Shown: positions 36,693 to 45,944, counted from the stretch's first letter. The stretch is 64,000 nucleotides of DNA from Bradyrhizobium nitroreducens (GCF_002776695.1 NZ_LFJC01000003.1:769588-833587); one strand, 5' to 3'. A program made the numbers and translations. The notes: generated by a model not told the origin, from the letters alone.

Positions 36693-38321
36693 CTACGTCA
36701 CCTGCACGCCGCACTTCCGCAGCACCGTCTTGGCGAAGCCGAACGGTGCCGGCGTGAACGGACCGGGCGGCGCGCGGATGATCAGTGCGACGACGCCGAG
36801 GGCGGCCACCGCGAGCCAGAAGCACAGCCAGAAGCCGTCGATATAGGCGAGCACATTGGCCTCGCGCTGCACGATGCCTGCCAACGTGCCGACCGCGCGC
36901 GCCGGCGCCGATCCAGTCCCATGGGCCGCGAAATGGTCGGCGAGTTGCTTCAATCTCTGCATCACATCGACATCGCCAACGCCGAGGTTCTGGCCGAGAT
37001 AGAAGGAATGGACTTGCTCGCGGACGCGCAGCCACGTGCCCATCAGCGCCACGCCGATCTCGGCACCGCCAAGCCGCATGATCTGGATGTAGGCGGCGAA
37101 CGACGTCGCGCGGCTCGGGTCGGAGTTCGACAGCAGCGTGATGATGAGCGGCAGCAGAGTCAGCGACTGCCCGATCGCCTGCAGCAGGACGATGCCGGAG
37201 AAATCCTCGCGGGCCCACTCATGGGTGAGCTGCGTGCCCCAAAGATTGGCGGCGGCAAAGCAGGCAAAACCAGCGACCACCACGGTGCGCGTATCGAAGT
37301 GCCTGAGCAGCCAGATCGAGAGCGGCACCAGCACGAACATCGGCAACGCGCCATAGACGAGCAGCAGGTGACCGCTCTGCTCCGGCCTGAGCACAGCTAT
37401 GGTCGCGAGGAAGTTCGGCACCAGCGACGCATTGGACAGGCTGGTCAGCGTATAGAGCAGGATCAGGACCAGACCCAGGCCGATATTGCGCGAGAACAGC
37501 ACGTTGACATGTGCCCAGGGCTGCCGGACGAGCGACTCGTTGAGGAGGAACGCTGCGAACAGCGCGGCGCCGGCGACGAGCAGTGCCATCACGGTGCCGG
37601 AGCCGAGCCAGTCCAGCCGGTTGCCCTGGTCGAGACCGGCATAGATCATCGAGACGGCCGCGCCGAGCAGCAGCATGCCGCCCCAGTCGGCCTCGCGCAG
37701 CAGCGCGCGGTTCACGGGCTCGTTCGGCGTGCCGAGATAGACCATCAGGCCCATCAAGGGCGCGATCACCACACCCTGCCAATAGAGCCATTGCCAGCCG
37801 AGATGCTCGACATAGAAGCCGACCAGCGAGGTCGAGGTATCCAAGGCGAAGCCGACGCGGATCGCGTAGATCGAGATCGCCGGCAGCCACCAGCGGATCG
37901 GCAGGTTGCGGAACACGATCATCAGTGTCGCCGGCACGAAGGTGCCGAGCAAAAGGCCGTGCACGACGCTGAAGACCAGCAAGGTCGGATAATCGTGCAC
38001 GAACGGAATGATCATCGAGATCAGCGCGTAGACGAGGCTCGGAATGCCGAGCACGCGCCGCAGCCCGAACACCGTCGCGAGCCAGGCCACCGCGGGCGCG
38101 ATGAAGATCTGCGAGCCGATGCCGGCGGTGGAGAGCCAGGCACCTTCGTCGAACGAGAGCGAGAAGGCGCCGCGCAGATCGGGCAGGCCGACCGTGGTCA
38201 GCCGGCTGTCGAAATTGGCGAGGAACGAGCCGAGCAGCACCGCCGCCACGGCGAACAGCGGCTGCGGCGCGACGCCACCGCGCGAGAGCGGCCCGCGATC
38301 GCCGTCGTCATTTTCCGCCAT
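36693..38321 (-). CDS. DHA2-family MFS multidrug efflux transporter (EmrB-like)
   Basis: A 542-residue major facilitator with about 14 hydrophobic helices, typical of the DHA2 (EmrB/QacA) group of H+-driven drug exporters. It opens at the ATG at 38321 (MAENDDGDRG) and has the first helix region AVAAVLLGSFLANFDSRLTT and GLRRVLGIPSLVYALISM. The start was chosen because it overlaps the upstream membrane-fusion gene by 14 bases, and the longer frame is arginine-rich non-family sequence. With the HlyD/EmrA partner it should form an inner-membrane pump joined to an outer-membrane channel encoded elsewhere. The substrate is unknown. Confidence 0.88.
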   Translation of the reverse strand: MAENDDGDRGPLSRGGVAPQPLFAVAAVLLGSFLANFDSRLTTVGLPDLRGAFSLSFDEGAWLSTAGIGSQIFIAPAVAWLATVFGLRRVLGIPSLVYALISMIIPFVHDYPTLLVFSVVHGLLLGTFVPATLMIVFRNLPIRWWLPAISIYAIRVGFALDTSTSLVGFYVEHLGWQWLYWQGVVIAPLMGLMVYLGTPNEPVNRALLREADWGGMLLLGAAVSMIYAGLDQGNRLDWLGSGTVMALLVAGAALFAAFLLNESLVRQPWAHVNVLFSRNIGLGLVLILLYTLTSLSNASLVPNFLATIAVLRPEQSGHLLLVYGALPMFVLVPLSIWLLRHFDTRTVVVAGFACFAAANLWGTQLTHEWAREDFSGIVLLQAIGQSLTLLPLIITLLSNSDPSRATSFAAYIQIMRLGGAEIGVALMGTWLRVREQVHSFYLGQNLGVGDVDVMQRLKQLADHFAAHGTGSAPARAVGTLAGIVQREANVLAYIDGFWLCFWLAVAALGVVALIIRAPPGPFTPAPFGFAKTVLRKCGVQVT

Positions 38322-39444
38322 CGCCGCCCCTGGTGTCGATGCGGGTGACGACCGACATGCCCGGCACGAGACGCGCCAACAGCGGTTGGCCTTCGTCGAG
38401 CTGGATCCGGACGGGAATGCGTTGCACCACCTTGGTGAAATTGCCGGTGGCGTTGTCGGGCGGCAGCAGCGCGACCTGCGAGCCCGTCGCCGGCGCAATG
38501 CGCTCGACCTTGCCGCGCAGCGTCTCGCGCGGGAAACTGTCGACGGTGATCTCGACCGTCTGGCCCGGCGCCACGTGCGTGAGCTGGGTCTCCTTGTAAT
38601 TCGCGATCACGTAGACTTTTGGCAGCGGCACCACGTTGATGAGATTGGTGCCGATATTGACGTAATCGCCGGGCTGCACCTGGCGCTCGCCGACAACGCC
38701 GTCGAACGGTGCCGTGATCTTCGTGTAGCCCAGCTTGAGCTTGGCGCCCGCCTGCGTTGCCTTGGCCGCCGCAACGTCGGCGGCGCGTTGCTTCCTGGTG
38801 CCTTGCAGGACCTCGAGCTGGTGCTGCTGGGCTGCGATCACCGCGCGGCTGGCGCGCACGTCGGCCTGCGCCTTGGCGTAAGCGGCGACGGCCTGCTCGA
38901 ATCGCTGCCGCGTGCCGGATTCGGTCTGCGACAGCGATTGCTGGCGCTCCTGCTCCTGCCGCGCCTCGACCTCCAGCGCTTCGGCCGAGAGCCGCGCGGC
39001 CTGCGCCTGCGCGATCGTCGCATATTGCAGCTCGATCTGGTTGGCGAGATTGTCGAGTGCGGCCTGCGCGGCGGCGACGTTGGCTTCGGCCTGCGCGACT
39101 TGCGCCTCGTAATCGGCGGGGTCGATCTGGATCAGGAGATCGCCGGTCTTGACGCGCTCGAAGTCGGTCACGGCGACGGTCAGCACCTCGCCCGAGACGC
39201 GGCTCGACAGCCGCGTCAGCTCGGCCCGCACATAGGCGTCATTGGTGGTCTGGACCGGCGCGTTGCCGACCCATTCGTCGAAGCGCAGCGTCGCCAGCGC
39301 GACGAAGCCGAGCGCGACGATCACGGCGAATAGCGGGATCGCGAACCGGCTCCACAGCGAAGCGGCCGGCCGCTGTGTCGGCCTGGGCGACGGAGCCGGG
39401 GTGGCGGCAGGCGGCGACGACGGAACTTGTTCCTGCTGGCTCAC
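38308..39444 (-). CDS. HlyD-family membrane-fusion protein (EmrA-like)
   Basis: A 378-residue periplasmic adaptor. A proline-rich cytoplasmic leader (about residues 1-30) precedes one transmembrane helix (FAIPLFAVIVALGFVALATL). The biotinyl-lipoyl domain follows with TNDAYVRAELTRLSSRVSGE, then a long coiled coil of Ala/Gln/Glu repeats (about 110-215), and a beta-barrel with AGAKLKLGYTKITAPFDGVV. It lies directly upstream of the DHA2 transporter and overlaps it by 14 bases, so the two are translated together as an EmrAB-type pump. No regulator is adjacent. Confidence 0.9.
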   Translation of the reverse strand: MSQQEQVPSSPPAATPAPSPRPTQRPAASLWSRFAIPLFAVIVALGFVALATLRFDEWVGNAPVQTTNDAYVRAELTRLSSRVSGEVLTVAVTDFERVKTGDLLIQIDPADYEAQVAQAEANVAAAQAALDNLANQIELQYATIAQAQAARLSAEALEVEARQEQERQQSLSQTESGTRQRFEQAVAAYAKAQADVRASRAVIAAQQHQLEVLQGTRKQRAADVAAAKATQAGAKLKLGYTKITAPFDGVVGERQVQPGDYVNIGTNLINVVPLPKVYVIANYKETQLTHVAPGQTVEITVDSFPRETLRGKVERIAPATGSQVALLPPDNATGNFTKVVQRIPVRIQLDEGQPLLARLVPGMSVVTRIDTRGGDGGK

Positions 39445-39520
39445 GAGATCACCCCAGACTGCTGCGCGCTCAGCGCGGTTGGTGCGGGACGACCAAGAGC
39501 CCGCAACGACCGGTCGTAGC

Positions 39521-40303
39521 TCAGACCGTCTTCTCCGGCCACCGGCAGAGATCGTTGATCAGGCATACCTCGCAGCGCGGCTTGCGCGCGAGACAGGTAT
39601 AGCGGCCGTGCAGGATCAGCCAATGGTGGGCATGCAGCATGAACTCGGCCGGGATCACCTTTTCGAGGCCGAGCTCGACCTCCAGCGGCGTCTTGCCGGG
39701 CGCAAGTCCGGTCCGGTTGCCGACGCGGAACACATGCGTGTCGACCGCCATGGTGTGCTCGCCGAAAGCCATGTTGAGCACGACATTGGCGGTCTTGCGT
39801 CCTGCACCGGGCAAGGACTCGATCTCGGCGCGCGTGCGCGGCACCTCGCCGCCGAATTCGCTGAGGATCTTTGCCGAGAGCGCGATCACGTTCTTCGCCT
39901 TGGTGCGGTAGAGGCCGATGGTCTTGATGAAGTCGCGCAGACGCTCCTCGCCGAGGTCGAGCATCTTCCGCGGCGTGTCGGCGACCTCGAACAAGGCACG
40001 CGTGGCCTTGTTGACGCCGGCATCGGTGGCCTGCGCCGACAGCACCACGGCGACCAGCAGCGTGAATGGATTGACGTGCTCGAGCTCGCCCTTCGGCTCC
40101 GGGTTGGCCTTACGAAAACGGCTGAAGACCTCGTGAACCTCGGCCGGCGTCCAGGGCTTTGAGAAACCGGGTTTTGCCGCCTTGAGCGATTTTTTCGCCG
40201 GCGCCGCTTTTGGAGCGGATTTGAGCTTCGCAACAGCCGACTTTGTCTTGTTCTTCGGCACGGGCGCTTTGCGCGGGGCCGACTTGCGGGTGATTTTCGC
40301 CAT
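39521..40303 (-). CDS. nth: Endonuclease III (DNA glycosylase/AP lyase)
   Basis: A 260-residue base-excision repair enzyme removing oxidised pyrimidines. The HhH motif and catalytic region is ESLPGAGRKTANVVLNMAFG, with the conserved Asp in VDTHVFRVGNRTGL. The [4Fe-4S] cluster loop near the C-terminus has the pattern C-x6-C-x2-C-x5-C (CLARKPRCEVCLINDLC). The start at 40303 gives a 50-residue Lys/Ala/Pro-rich N-terminal extension absent from E. coli Nth. A much longer frame upstream overlaps the divergent gene and was rejected. It is divergent from the DUF2244 gene, 22 bases apart. Confidence 0.93.
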   Translation of the reverse strand: MAKITRKSAPRKAPVPKNKTKSAVAKLKSAPKAAPAKKSLKAAKPGFSKPWTPAEVHEVFSRFRKANPEPKGELEHVNPFTLLVAVVLSAQATDAGVNKATRALFEVADTPRKMLDLGEERLRDFIKTIGLYRTKAKNVIALSAKILSEFGGEVPRTRAEIESLPGAGRKTANVVLNMAFGEHTMAVDTHVFRVGNRTGLAPGKTPLEVELGLEKVIPAEFMLHAHHWLILHGRYTCLARKPRCEVCLINDLCRWPEKTV

Positions 40304-40325
40304 GATCGGGATATACTGAGGGACG

Positions 40326-40859
40326 ATGAGGCCAGGCAACGAAATTGAGCACAAGCATTTTGAAGATCTGCGCGAGCAGCAGATCTTCTCCGCGCTGCTG
40401 ACGCCGCACCGCTCGCTCGATCGCACCGGCTTCCTGGCCGTGATGCTGTTCCTGAGCATCGTCAGCTTCGCCACCGGCCTCGTCTTCCTGATGAAGGGCG
40501 CCTGGCCGGTGCTTGGCTTCTTCGGCCTCGACGTGCTCGTGGTCTGGTGGGCCTTCAGGGCCAATTTCCGCACCGCGCGGGCGCGCGAGGAGATCACCGT
40601 CACGACGAGCGAATTGCGGGTGCGGCGCGTCAGCCACCGCGGCCAGGTCGCGGAATGGACGTTCAACCCGCTCTGGGTCCGGCTCGACATGGAGGTCGAC
40701 GAGGACTTTGGCATCGAGCATCTCTATCTGATCTCGCGCGGCCATCAGATCCGGATCGCCCGATTCCTGGGGCCGGATGAAAAGGCAAGCTTTTACAAAG
40801 GCTTGGTCGAAGCGCTCAACGCCGCCAAGCGCGGCCCGACCTACAACCCGATCCACTGA
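40326..40859 (+). CDS. DUF2244 domain-containing membrane protein
   Basis: A 177-residue protein of the DUF2244 family. Two hydrophobic helices (about residues 37-80, FLAVMLFLSIVSFATGLVFL and PVLGFFGLDVLVVWWAF) are followed by a basic segment and a soluble C-terminal domain (VTTSELRVRRVSHRGQVAEW, then FLGPDEKASFYKGLVEAL). It is probably anchored in the inner membrane. DUF2244 genes are widespread in alphaproteobacteria, often beside nth or cytochrome oxidase genes. No function is established. Its start is only 22 bases from the divergent nth start. Confidence 0.82.
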   Translation: MRPGNEIEHKHFEDLREQQIFSALLTPHRSLDRTGFLAVMLFLSIVSFATGLVFLMKGAWPVLGFFGLDVLVVWWAFRANFRTARAREEITVTTSELRVRRVSHRGQVAEWTFNPLWVRLDMEVDEDFGIEHLYLISRGHQIRIARFLGPDEKASFYKGLVEALNAAKRGPTYNPIH

Positions 40860-40913
40860 TTCACGTCGGAAATCGGGTGGTTTCCCACCCGTCCCTCTCC
40901 TACATTTCCGATC

Positions 40914-41810
40914 ATGATGACACTCGCCATACATGACCAGCGCCTGACCAAGCCGGGCCCCCAGAACGCCGCGTTGCGCGACTATGATTCGGTGCGCCGG
41001 GCAATCGCCTTCATCTCGGAGAACTGGCGCGCGCAGCCGACCATCGAGGCGATGGCGGATGCGGCCGGCGTCACGCCGGATGAGCTGCACCATCTGTTCC
41101 GCCGCTGGGCCTCGATCACGCCGAAGGCGTTCATGCAGGCGCTCACACTCGACCATGCCAAGGGCCTGCTCAGGGACTCCGCGAGCATCCTCGACGCCGC
41201 GCTCGACTCAGGTCTCTCGGGCCCGGGCCGGCTGCACGATCTCTTCGTCACGCACGAAGCGATGTCGCCGGGCGAATGGAAGAACGGCGGCGCCGGCCTC
41301 ACCCTGCGCTACGGCTTCCACCCCTCGCCGTTCGGCACGGCGATCGTGATCGCCACCGATCGCGGCCTGTCCGGCCTCGCCTTCGCCGACCAGGGAGAGG
41401 AAAAGGTCGCGCTCGCCGACATGACGCGGCGCTGGCCGAACGCCACCTATGTCTGGGATGACGAAGGCACCGCGCCGCTCGCCGCACGCATCTTCGACAC
41501 GAAACTCTGGCGGCCGGACCAGCCGCTGCGTGTGGTGATGATCGGCACCGATTTCGAGGTGCGGGTGCGGGAGACGCTCTTGAAGATCCCGATGGGCCGC
41601 GCGGTGTCGTATTCGGACATCGCCTGCAACATCAATAGCCCGAAGGCCTCACGCGCCGTCGGCGCGGCGGTCGGCAAGAACCCGGTCTCGTTCGTCGTGC
41701 CGTGCCATCGCGCGCTCGGCAAGAGCGGCACGCTCACCGGCTACCATTGGGGCATCACCCGCAAGCAGGCGATGCTGGGCTGGGAAGCCGGGCAGCTGGG
41801 GATGCAGTAG
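40914..41810 (+). CDS. AraC-type HTH / methylated-DNA-[protein]-cysteine methyltransferase fusion
   Basis: A 298-residue Ada-like protein. Residues about 25-120 are an AraC-type double HTH (AIAFISENWRAQPTIEAMAD, FRRWASITPKAFMQALTLDH). From about 130 comes the MGMT domain, with the acceptor Cys264 in VVPCHRALGKSGTLTGYHWG. It removes methyl groups from O6-methylguanine by suicide transfer. The zinc-binding N-terminal AdaA domain that repairs phosphotriesters in E. coli Ada is missing, so the usual activation route is absent. The start is the ATG at 40914. It stands alone and ends before a small hairpin. Confidence 0.9.
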   Translation: MMTLAIHDQRLTKPGPQNAALRDYDSVRRAIAFISENWRAQPTIEAMADAAGVTPDELHHLFRRWASITPKAFMQALTLDHAKGLLRDSASILDAALDSGLSGPGRLHDLFVTHEAMSPGEWKNGGAGLTLRYGFHPSPFGTAIVIATDRGLSGLAFADQGEEKVALADMTRRWPNATYVWDDEGTAPLAARIFDTKLWRPDQPLRVVMIGTDFEVRVRETLLKIPMGRAVSYSDIACNINSPKASRAVGAAVGKNPVSFVVPCHRALGKSGTLTGYHWGITRKQAMLGWEAGQLGMQ

Positions 41811-41816
41811 GTCTTC

Positions 41817-41846
41817 TCCCTCGCCCCGCTTGCGGGGAGGGGCGAA
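41817..41846. terminator. GC-rich hairpin between convergent genes
   Basis: CTCCCTCGCCCCGC and GCGGGGAGGGGCGA form an imperfect GC-rich stem between the MGMT-fusion stop and the gpmA stop. There is no T run on either strand, so it may be a bidirectional transcript stabiliser or a short repeat and not a classical terminator. Confidence 0.4.
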
Positions 41847-41850
41847 GAGG

Positions 41851-42474
41851 TTAGCCCGCCAGATCCAGCTTCGAGGCCACGGTCGAATCCGCGTTGAGCC
41901 GATAGATGATCGGCACGCCGGTCGCGAGCTCGCGCTTCAAGATGCCTTCGGGCGACAGCTTTTCCAGCACCATGATCAGCGCGCGCAGCGAGTTGCCGTG
42001 GGCGGCGACGAGCGTGCGCTTGCCGTTGAGCACGCCGGGCAGGATCTCCTGCACGTAGTAGGGCAACGCGCGCGCGAGTGTGTCCTTCAGGCTTTCGCCG
42101 CCGGGCGGCGGCACGTCGTAGGAGCGGCGCCAGATCAGCACCTGGTCCTCGCCCCATTTCTTGCGGGCGTCGTCCTTGTTGAGGCCCGAGAGATCGCCGT
42201 AATCGCGCTCGTTCAGCGCGAGGTTCTTCGAGGTCGGCAGACCGGTCTGGCCGAGCTCGCCGAGGATGATATCCAGCGTGTGTTGCGCGCGCGTCAGCAC
42301 GGAGGTGAAGGCGACGTCGAATTGAAGCCCCTGTGCCTTCAGCTTGCGGCCGGCTTCGGTCGCTTCCTTGACGCCGAGCTCGGTGAGATCAGGATCCTTC
42401 CACCCCGTGAACAGGTTCTTCAGATTCCATTCGCTCTGGCCGTGGCGCACGAGCACGAGAAGACGTTCGCTCAT
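41851..42474 (-). CDS. gpmA: 2,3-bisphosphoglycerate-dependent phosphoglycerate mutase
   Basis: A 207-residue glycolytic mutase interconverting 3- and 2-phosphoglycerate. The catalytic motif is [20 protein letters not shown] (phosphohistidine in RHG near residue 10), with the second active-site block [20 protein letters not shown] and [15 protein letters not shown]. The start at 42474 was chosen because family members begin a few residues before the RHG motif. It is 19 bases downstream of dapB in the same direction, so the two probably form an operon. It is slightly shorter than the 248-residue E. coli enzyme, as usual in alphaproteobacteria. Confidence 0.93.
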   Translation of the reverse strand: MSERLLVLVRHGQSEWNLKNLFTGWKDPDLTELGVKEATEAGRKLKAQGLQFDVAFTSVLTRAQHTLDIILGELGQTGLPTSKNLALNERDYGDLSGLNKDDARKKWGEDQVLIWRRSYDVPPPGGESLKDTLARALPYYVQEILPGVLNGKRTLVAAHGNSLRALIMVLEKLSPEGILKRELATGVPIIYRLNADSTVASKLDLAG

Positions 42475-42493
42475 TGACTGCTTTCCGTTTCGT

Positions 42494-43309
42494 TCAGATG
42501 TCAGACAGGCCGAGCACGTCGGCCATGGAATAATGCCCCGGCTTCTTGCCATGCGCCCACAACGCCGCCTTCAGCGCGCCATGAGCGAACAGCATGCGGT
42601 CCTCGGCCTGATGCGACAGCGTCAGCCGCTCGAACGGGCCGAGGAAAGTGACACTGTGATCGCCGGCCACCGTGCCGCCGCGCAAGGAGGCGAAACCGAT
42701 ATTGCCGGGCCTGCGCGCGCCGGTGATGCCATCGCGACCACGCTCCGAATGATCATCGAGCGTGACGCCGCGGCCGCTCGCGGCAGCCTGCCCCAGCATC
42801 AGCGCGGTGCCGGAGGGCGCATCGACCTTCATGCGATGATGGGTCTCGACGATCTCGATGTCAAAACTCTCGTCGAGCGCCTTGGCAACGCGCTTGACCA
42901 CGGCGGCGAGCAGATTGACGCCGAGGCTCATATTGCCCGATTGCACCACGACGGCGCGATTGGTGACGCTCTTGATCACGGCATTGTCGGAGCCCGACAA
43001 TCCGGTGGTGCCGACGACATGGACGATGCCCCGCTCGGCGGCGATCGCGACGTTGGCGATGGTCGCTGCCGGGACGGTGAAATCGAGGATGCCGTCGGCC
43101 TCCCTCGACATCGCCCAGAGATCGGCCGAGAGCTTGATGCCGTTGGCCGGCAGCCCTGCAAGCACACCGGAGTCCTTGCCGAGCAGCTCCGAGCCCGGCG
43201 CCTCCAGTGCGCCTGCCAGCACCGCACCTTTGCTCTCCGCGATCGCCCGCACCAGCGCGCGGCCCATCCGGCCGCCGGCTCCTGCAACAATCAAGCGCAT
43301 GTCGGACAT
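42494..43309 (-). CDS. dapB: 4-hydroxy-tetrahydrodipicolinate reductase
   Basis: A 271-residue NAD(P)H reductase of the diaminopimelate/lysine pathway. The nucleotide-binding motif is [19 protein letters not shown] at the N-terminus, [16 protein letters not shown] and GTTGLSG follow, and the catalytic signature is [16 protein letters not shown] (His and Lys). The ATG at 43309 is taken; a second ATG three codons later is also possible. It precedes gpmA by 19 bases. Upstream lies a family-1 palindromic repeat, so the promoter is probably in the short stretch 43310-43388. Confidence 0.94.
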   Translation of the reverse strand: MSDMRLIVAGAGGRMGRALVRAIAESKGAVLAGALEAPGSELLGKDSGVLAGLPANGIKLSADLWAMSREADGILDFTVPAATIANVAIAAERGIVHVVGTTGLSGSDNAVIKSVTNRAVVVQSGNMSLGVNLLAAVVKRVAKALDESFDIEIVETHHRMKVDAPSGTALMLGQAAASGRGVTLDDHSERGRDGITGARRPGNIGFASLRGGTVAGDHSVTFLGPFERLTLSHQAEDRMLFAHGALKAALWAHGKKPGHYSMADVLGLSDI

Positions 43310-43388
43310 GGTGTGATCCTCTTCGGGGCCGTTTTAGCGGGGGGCGACAGTTCCGGCAACCGAGGCCCATGAACGCGCGGCACGCTCC

Positions 43389-43550
43389 CACCCTCCCCTG
43401 GAGGGGGAGGGTCGATCGCGCGCAGCGCGAGCGGGGTGGGGTGACGGTCCCTCCGCGACGAGCAGTGCCCGAGTGGAGAGATCACCCCACCCCGTCACGC
43501 AATCTCGCTCCGCTCGATTACGTGCCGACCCTCCCCCTCCAGGGGAGGGT
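43389..43550. repeat. Long palindromic repeat, family 1, copy D
   Basis: A complete copy with left arm ACCCTCCCCTGGAGGGGGAG and right arm CTCCCCCTCCAGGGGAGGGT. Inner arms GCGGGGTGGGGTGA and TCACCCCACCCCGT pair around a variable 35-base centre. It sits between DUF1330 (3' end) and dapB (5' end). Confidence 0.87.
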
Positions 43551-43566
43551 AAGACAAGATCTCGCT

Positions 43567-43878
43567 TCAGCCGTCCGCCGGCTGCGGGCCGTCATAGCCC
43601 TCGATGATGATGAGGTCGGCGATCGAGTGCGGCTGGCGCACCTTGATGTTGGCCTGGTATTCCGGCGAGTTGTAGCAGGCGATCGCGGTCTCGTAGTCCG
43701 GGAATTCGATCACGACGTTACGGGTGCGGCTGGCGCCCTCGACGGTGGTGAACTTGCCGCCGCGGACGACGAAGCGGCCGCCCCATTTCTTGAAGATCGG
43801 ACCGTTGGCGACGGCGTAGGGCTTGTAGCCCTCGTCATTGTTCACGTCGACGCGCCCGATCCAGTAGCCCTTTGCCAT
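43567..43878 (-). CDS. DUF1330 domain-containing protein
   Basis: A 103-residue DUF1330 protein with a dimeric ferredoxin-like alpha/beta-barrel fold. The characteristic ending of the first half is VANGPIFKKWGGRFVVRGGK, and the second half has NVVIEFPDYETAIACYNSPE and YQANIKVRQPHSIADLIIIE. Such proteins are small cytoplasmic dimers related to monooxygenase-like folds, with no established activity. It follows pyrF by 25 bases on the same strand and probably ends that operon. Length is complete for the family. Confidence 0.88.
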   Translation of the reverse strand: MAKGYWIGRVDVNNDEGYKPYAVANGPIFKKWGGRFVVRGGKFTTVEGASRTRNVVIEFPDYETAIACYNSPEYQANIKVRQPHSIADLIIIEGYDGPQPADG

Positions 43879-43903
43879 TGTTCTTCTCCCTTGTTCTTGA
43901 TGG

Positions 43904-44614
43904 TTAGCCGAGCGCCTGCGCGATCTCGGAATGAATCGCCTCTGCGACGGCCTTGGGGTCGGCGGCTTCCACCACCGGCCGCCCGACCACGAGATAATCG
44001 GCGCCCGCGGTGATCGCGCGGCCGGGCGTCATGATGCGCTTCTGGTCGCCACTGGCGGCACCCGCCGGCCGGATGCCTGGCGTGACGAGGCTCATCTGAT
44101 GGCCGACGATCCTGCGCAAGGCCCCGACCTCCTCGGGCGAGGACACGAGGCCGTCGACGCCGAGCACCTGCGCCTGCTGCGCGCGCGCTTCGACCAGCTC
44201 GGAGACGCTGAGCCGATAGCCGGCCGCATGCAGATCGTCGTCGTTGTAGGAGGTCAGCACCGTGACCGCGAGGATCTTCAGGCTGGCGCTGCCGCGGCCT
44301 TCGACGGCACCCTTCATGGTCTGCGGATAGGCGTGCACGGTGACGAAGGTTGCACCGAGCTTCGCAACGCTCTCCACGCCACGCGTGACCGTGTTGCCGA
44401 TGTCGTGCATCTTGAGATCGGCGAAAACCTTCTTGCCCCTGTCGGCGAGCTTGCCGATCAGCGGCAGGCCGCCGGCATAAGCGAGCTGATAGCCGATCTT
44501 GTAGAAGGTGACGCTGTCGCCGAGCCGCGCGATCATCGCCTCCGCAGCATCCACGCTCGGCAGATCGAGCGCAACGATCAGGCGGTCCTTCGGGGCGATC
44601 TCGGCTGGCGTCAT
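43904..44614 (-). CDS. pyrF: Orotidine 5'-phosphate decarboxylase
   Basis: A 236-residue TIM-barrel enzyme converting OMP to UMP, the last step of de novo pyrimidine synthesis. The active-site block is [18 protein letters not shown] (the D-x-K-x-x-D motif about residues 65-72), the strand 1 start is [18 protein letters not shown], and the phosphate-binding end is [10 protein letters not shown], then [10 protein letters not shown]. It follows the FMN reductase gene by 6 bases and precedes DUF1330 by 25, so the three are likely cotranscribed. Confidence 0.94.
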   Translation of the reverse strand: MTPAEIAPKDRLIVALDLPSVDAAEAMIARLGDSVTFYKIGYQLAYAGGLPLIGKLADRGKKVFADLKMHDIGNTVTRGVESVAKLGATFVTVHAYPQTMKGAVEGRGSASLKILAVTVLTSYNDDDLHAAGYRLSVSELVEARAQQAQVLGVDGLVSSPEEVGALRRIVGHQMSLVTPGIRPAGAASGDQKRIMTPGRAITAGADYLVVGRPVVEAADPKAVAEAIHSEIAQALG

Positions 44615-44620
44615 GTCACC

Positions 44621-45199
44621 TCACATCATGCGTTGGGAAATGTCGATCAATTGCGCGACCAGCTCCTTCAACGCGGCGATATCGCCCTCGTTCTTGAGCT
44701 TGTCCATATCGTCATAGGCCTCGTCGGCAAAGGCGAGCGTGAGCTGGCGCGCAATCACATTGGCGTGGCAGGAGGTCAGGATCAGCCTGAGCGCCTGCAG
44801 CGCACGGGCCGCACCTAACCGGCTCTGCGAGGCGCCGGCGAGCGCGAAGGCACGGTTGCGGAACACCTCGCCGCGCGCCTCGTGCGGATCCTGCACGCGG
44901 CTGACCCAGTCGATCGCGTTCTTCAACAGCGGCGGCACCGAGGCATTGTATTCGGGCGAGACGAACAGAACGCCGTGATGGGCGCCGATCATGCGCTTGA
45001 GATTGATGGCGTGCTTGGGCACGCCGGACTTGGCCTGGAGATCGCCGTCGTAGATCGGCAGCGGAAAATCGGCGAGCGAAATGCGGGTGACGTCGACGCC
45101 GGCCTGGGCGAATTCATAGGCAACCGCTGCCGCCAGCTTCGCATTGTGCGAACCGGTGCGCAGCGAGCCGGGAATGACCAGGATCTTGGGTGCGGGCAT
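44621..45199 (-). CDS. NADPH-dependent FMN reductase family protein
   Basis: A 192-residue flavodoxin-fold reductase. The FMN phosphate loop is VIPGSLRTGSHNAKLA (about residues 8-23), with FVSPEYNASVPPLLKNAIDW as the second family signature. It uses NAD(P)H to reduce FMN, quinones or azo/chromate compounds. The substrate cannot be specified. I chose the ATG at 45199 (MPAPKILVIPG), because the frame from 45238 adds thirteen residues unlike the family. It lies 6 bases upstream of pyrF in the same direction. Confidence 0.88.
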   Translation of the reverse strand: MPAPKILVIPGSLRTGSHNAKLAAAVAYEFAQAGVDVTRISLADFPLPIYDGDLQAKSGVPKHAINLKRMIGAHHGVLFVSPEYNASVPPLLKNAIDWVSRVQDPHEARGEVFRNRAFALAGASQSRLGAARALQALRLILTSCHANVIARQLTLAFADEAYDDMDKLKNEGDIAALKELVAQLIDISQRMM

Positions 45200-45256
45200 C
45201 CACGTCCATGCGTTCGGCGAAACGAGCCCGCCGTGCATAGGAGGAAGCCGGCGGAA

Positions 45257-45856
45257 TTAGTCCTTGCGATACACCCAGACGCGGGCCGGCGGAAGGTTCA
45301 TCCAGATCCGTTCCGAGGCCTCTGTGGACACGCCGGGCAGCGATTTCGGGATCGGCGGCACCACCGCATAGGTGAACTGGACGAAGGGCGCGCCGGGCGC
45401 GAGCGCCGTGAAGGCGTCGCGGATCAGCCGCAGCCGGGTCAACATCGGTTTCGTCACGAGCGGCAGGCCGGAGACGACCGCGCTCGCCGGCGCGCTCAAC
45501 ACGTTCCAGAGCGTATCACGCAGACGATAGGCATCGCCCTGCACCACCTTGGCCTGCGGATAGCGGTCGCGCAGCAGCGCGCAGAAACCGGGATTGTACT
45601 CAACGAGGACGAGACGCTTCTGATCGACGCCGCGCTCGACCAGCGCGGAGGTGATGGCGCCGGTGCCGGGCCCGAGCTCGACCACGGGCGCGTCCGAATC
45701 GACATCGACGTAATGAGCCATGGTCCGGGCCAGCAGCTTGCCCGACGGCATAACCGCGCCCATGTGGAGCGGCTTTTCGATCCACGACCTGAGAAAGCGC
45801 ACCTCGTCGTCGAGACGAGGCTTCTTCAACGCACGCGCGGACGATGGCAATGGCAT
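45257..45856 (-). CDS. pmtA: Phospholipid N-methyltransferase (PmtA-type) / class I methyltransferase
   Basis: A 199-residue SAM-dependent methyltransferase of the rhizobial phosphatidylethanolamine N-methyltransferase group. The SAM motif I is VVELGPGTGAITSALVERGV (about residues 58-77), and motif II-like LVLVEYNPGFCALLRDRYP follows. The N-terminus FLRSWIEKPLHMGAVMPSGK is typical of the group. It would convert phosphatidylethanolamine toward phosphatidylcholine at the inner membrane. Bradyrhizobia carry several Pmt enzymes, so this may be one of a set with different specificity. It could instead be another small-molecule methyltransferase. Confidence 0.78.
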   Translation of the reverse strand: MPLPSSARALKKPRLDDEVRFLRSWIEKPLHMGAVMPSGKLLARTMAHYVDVDSDAPVVELGPGTGAITSALVERGVDQKRLVLVEYNPGFCALLRDRYPQAKVVQGDAYRLRDTLWNVLSAPASAVVSGLPLVTKPMLTRLRLIRDAFTALAPGAPFVQFTYAVVPPIPKSLPGVSTEASERIWMNLPPARVWVYRKD

Positions 45857-45944
45857 GTCTGGACCGGACGGGACCGCGGGACCGCGGCGTGTCAGAAAAT
45901 GGTCATAAAGACGTATAGGCCGAAGTCGATACGGTCAAGCCGAG

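Noticed and set aside
43310..43566. Small plus-strand frames around the family-1 repeat near dapB
   Set aside because: They consist of repeat-arm translation and have no start signals or homology.
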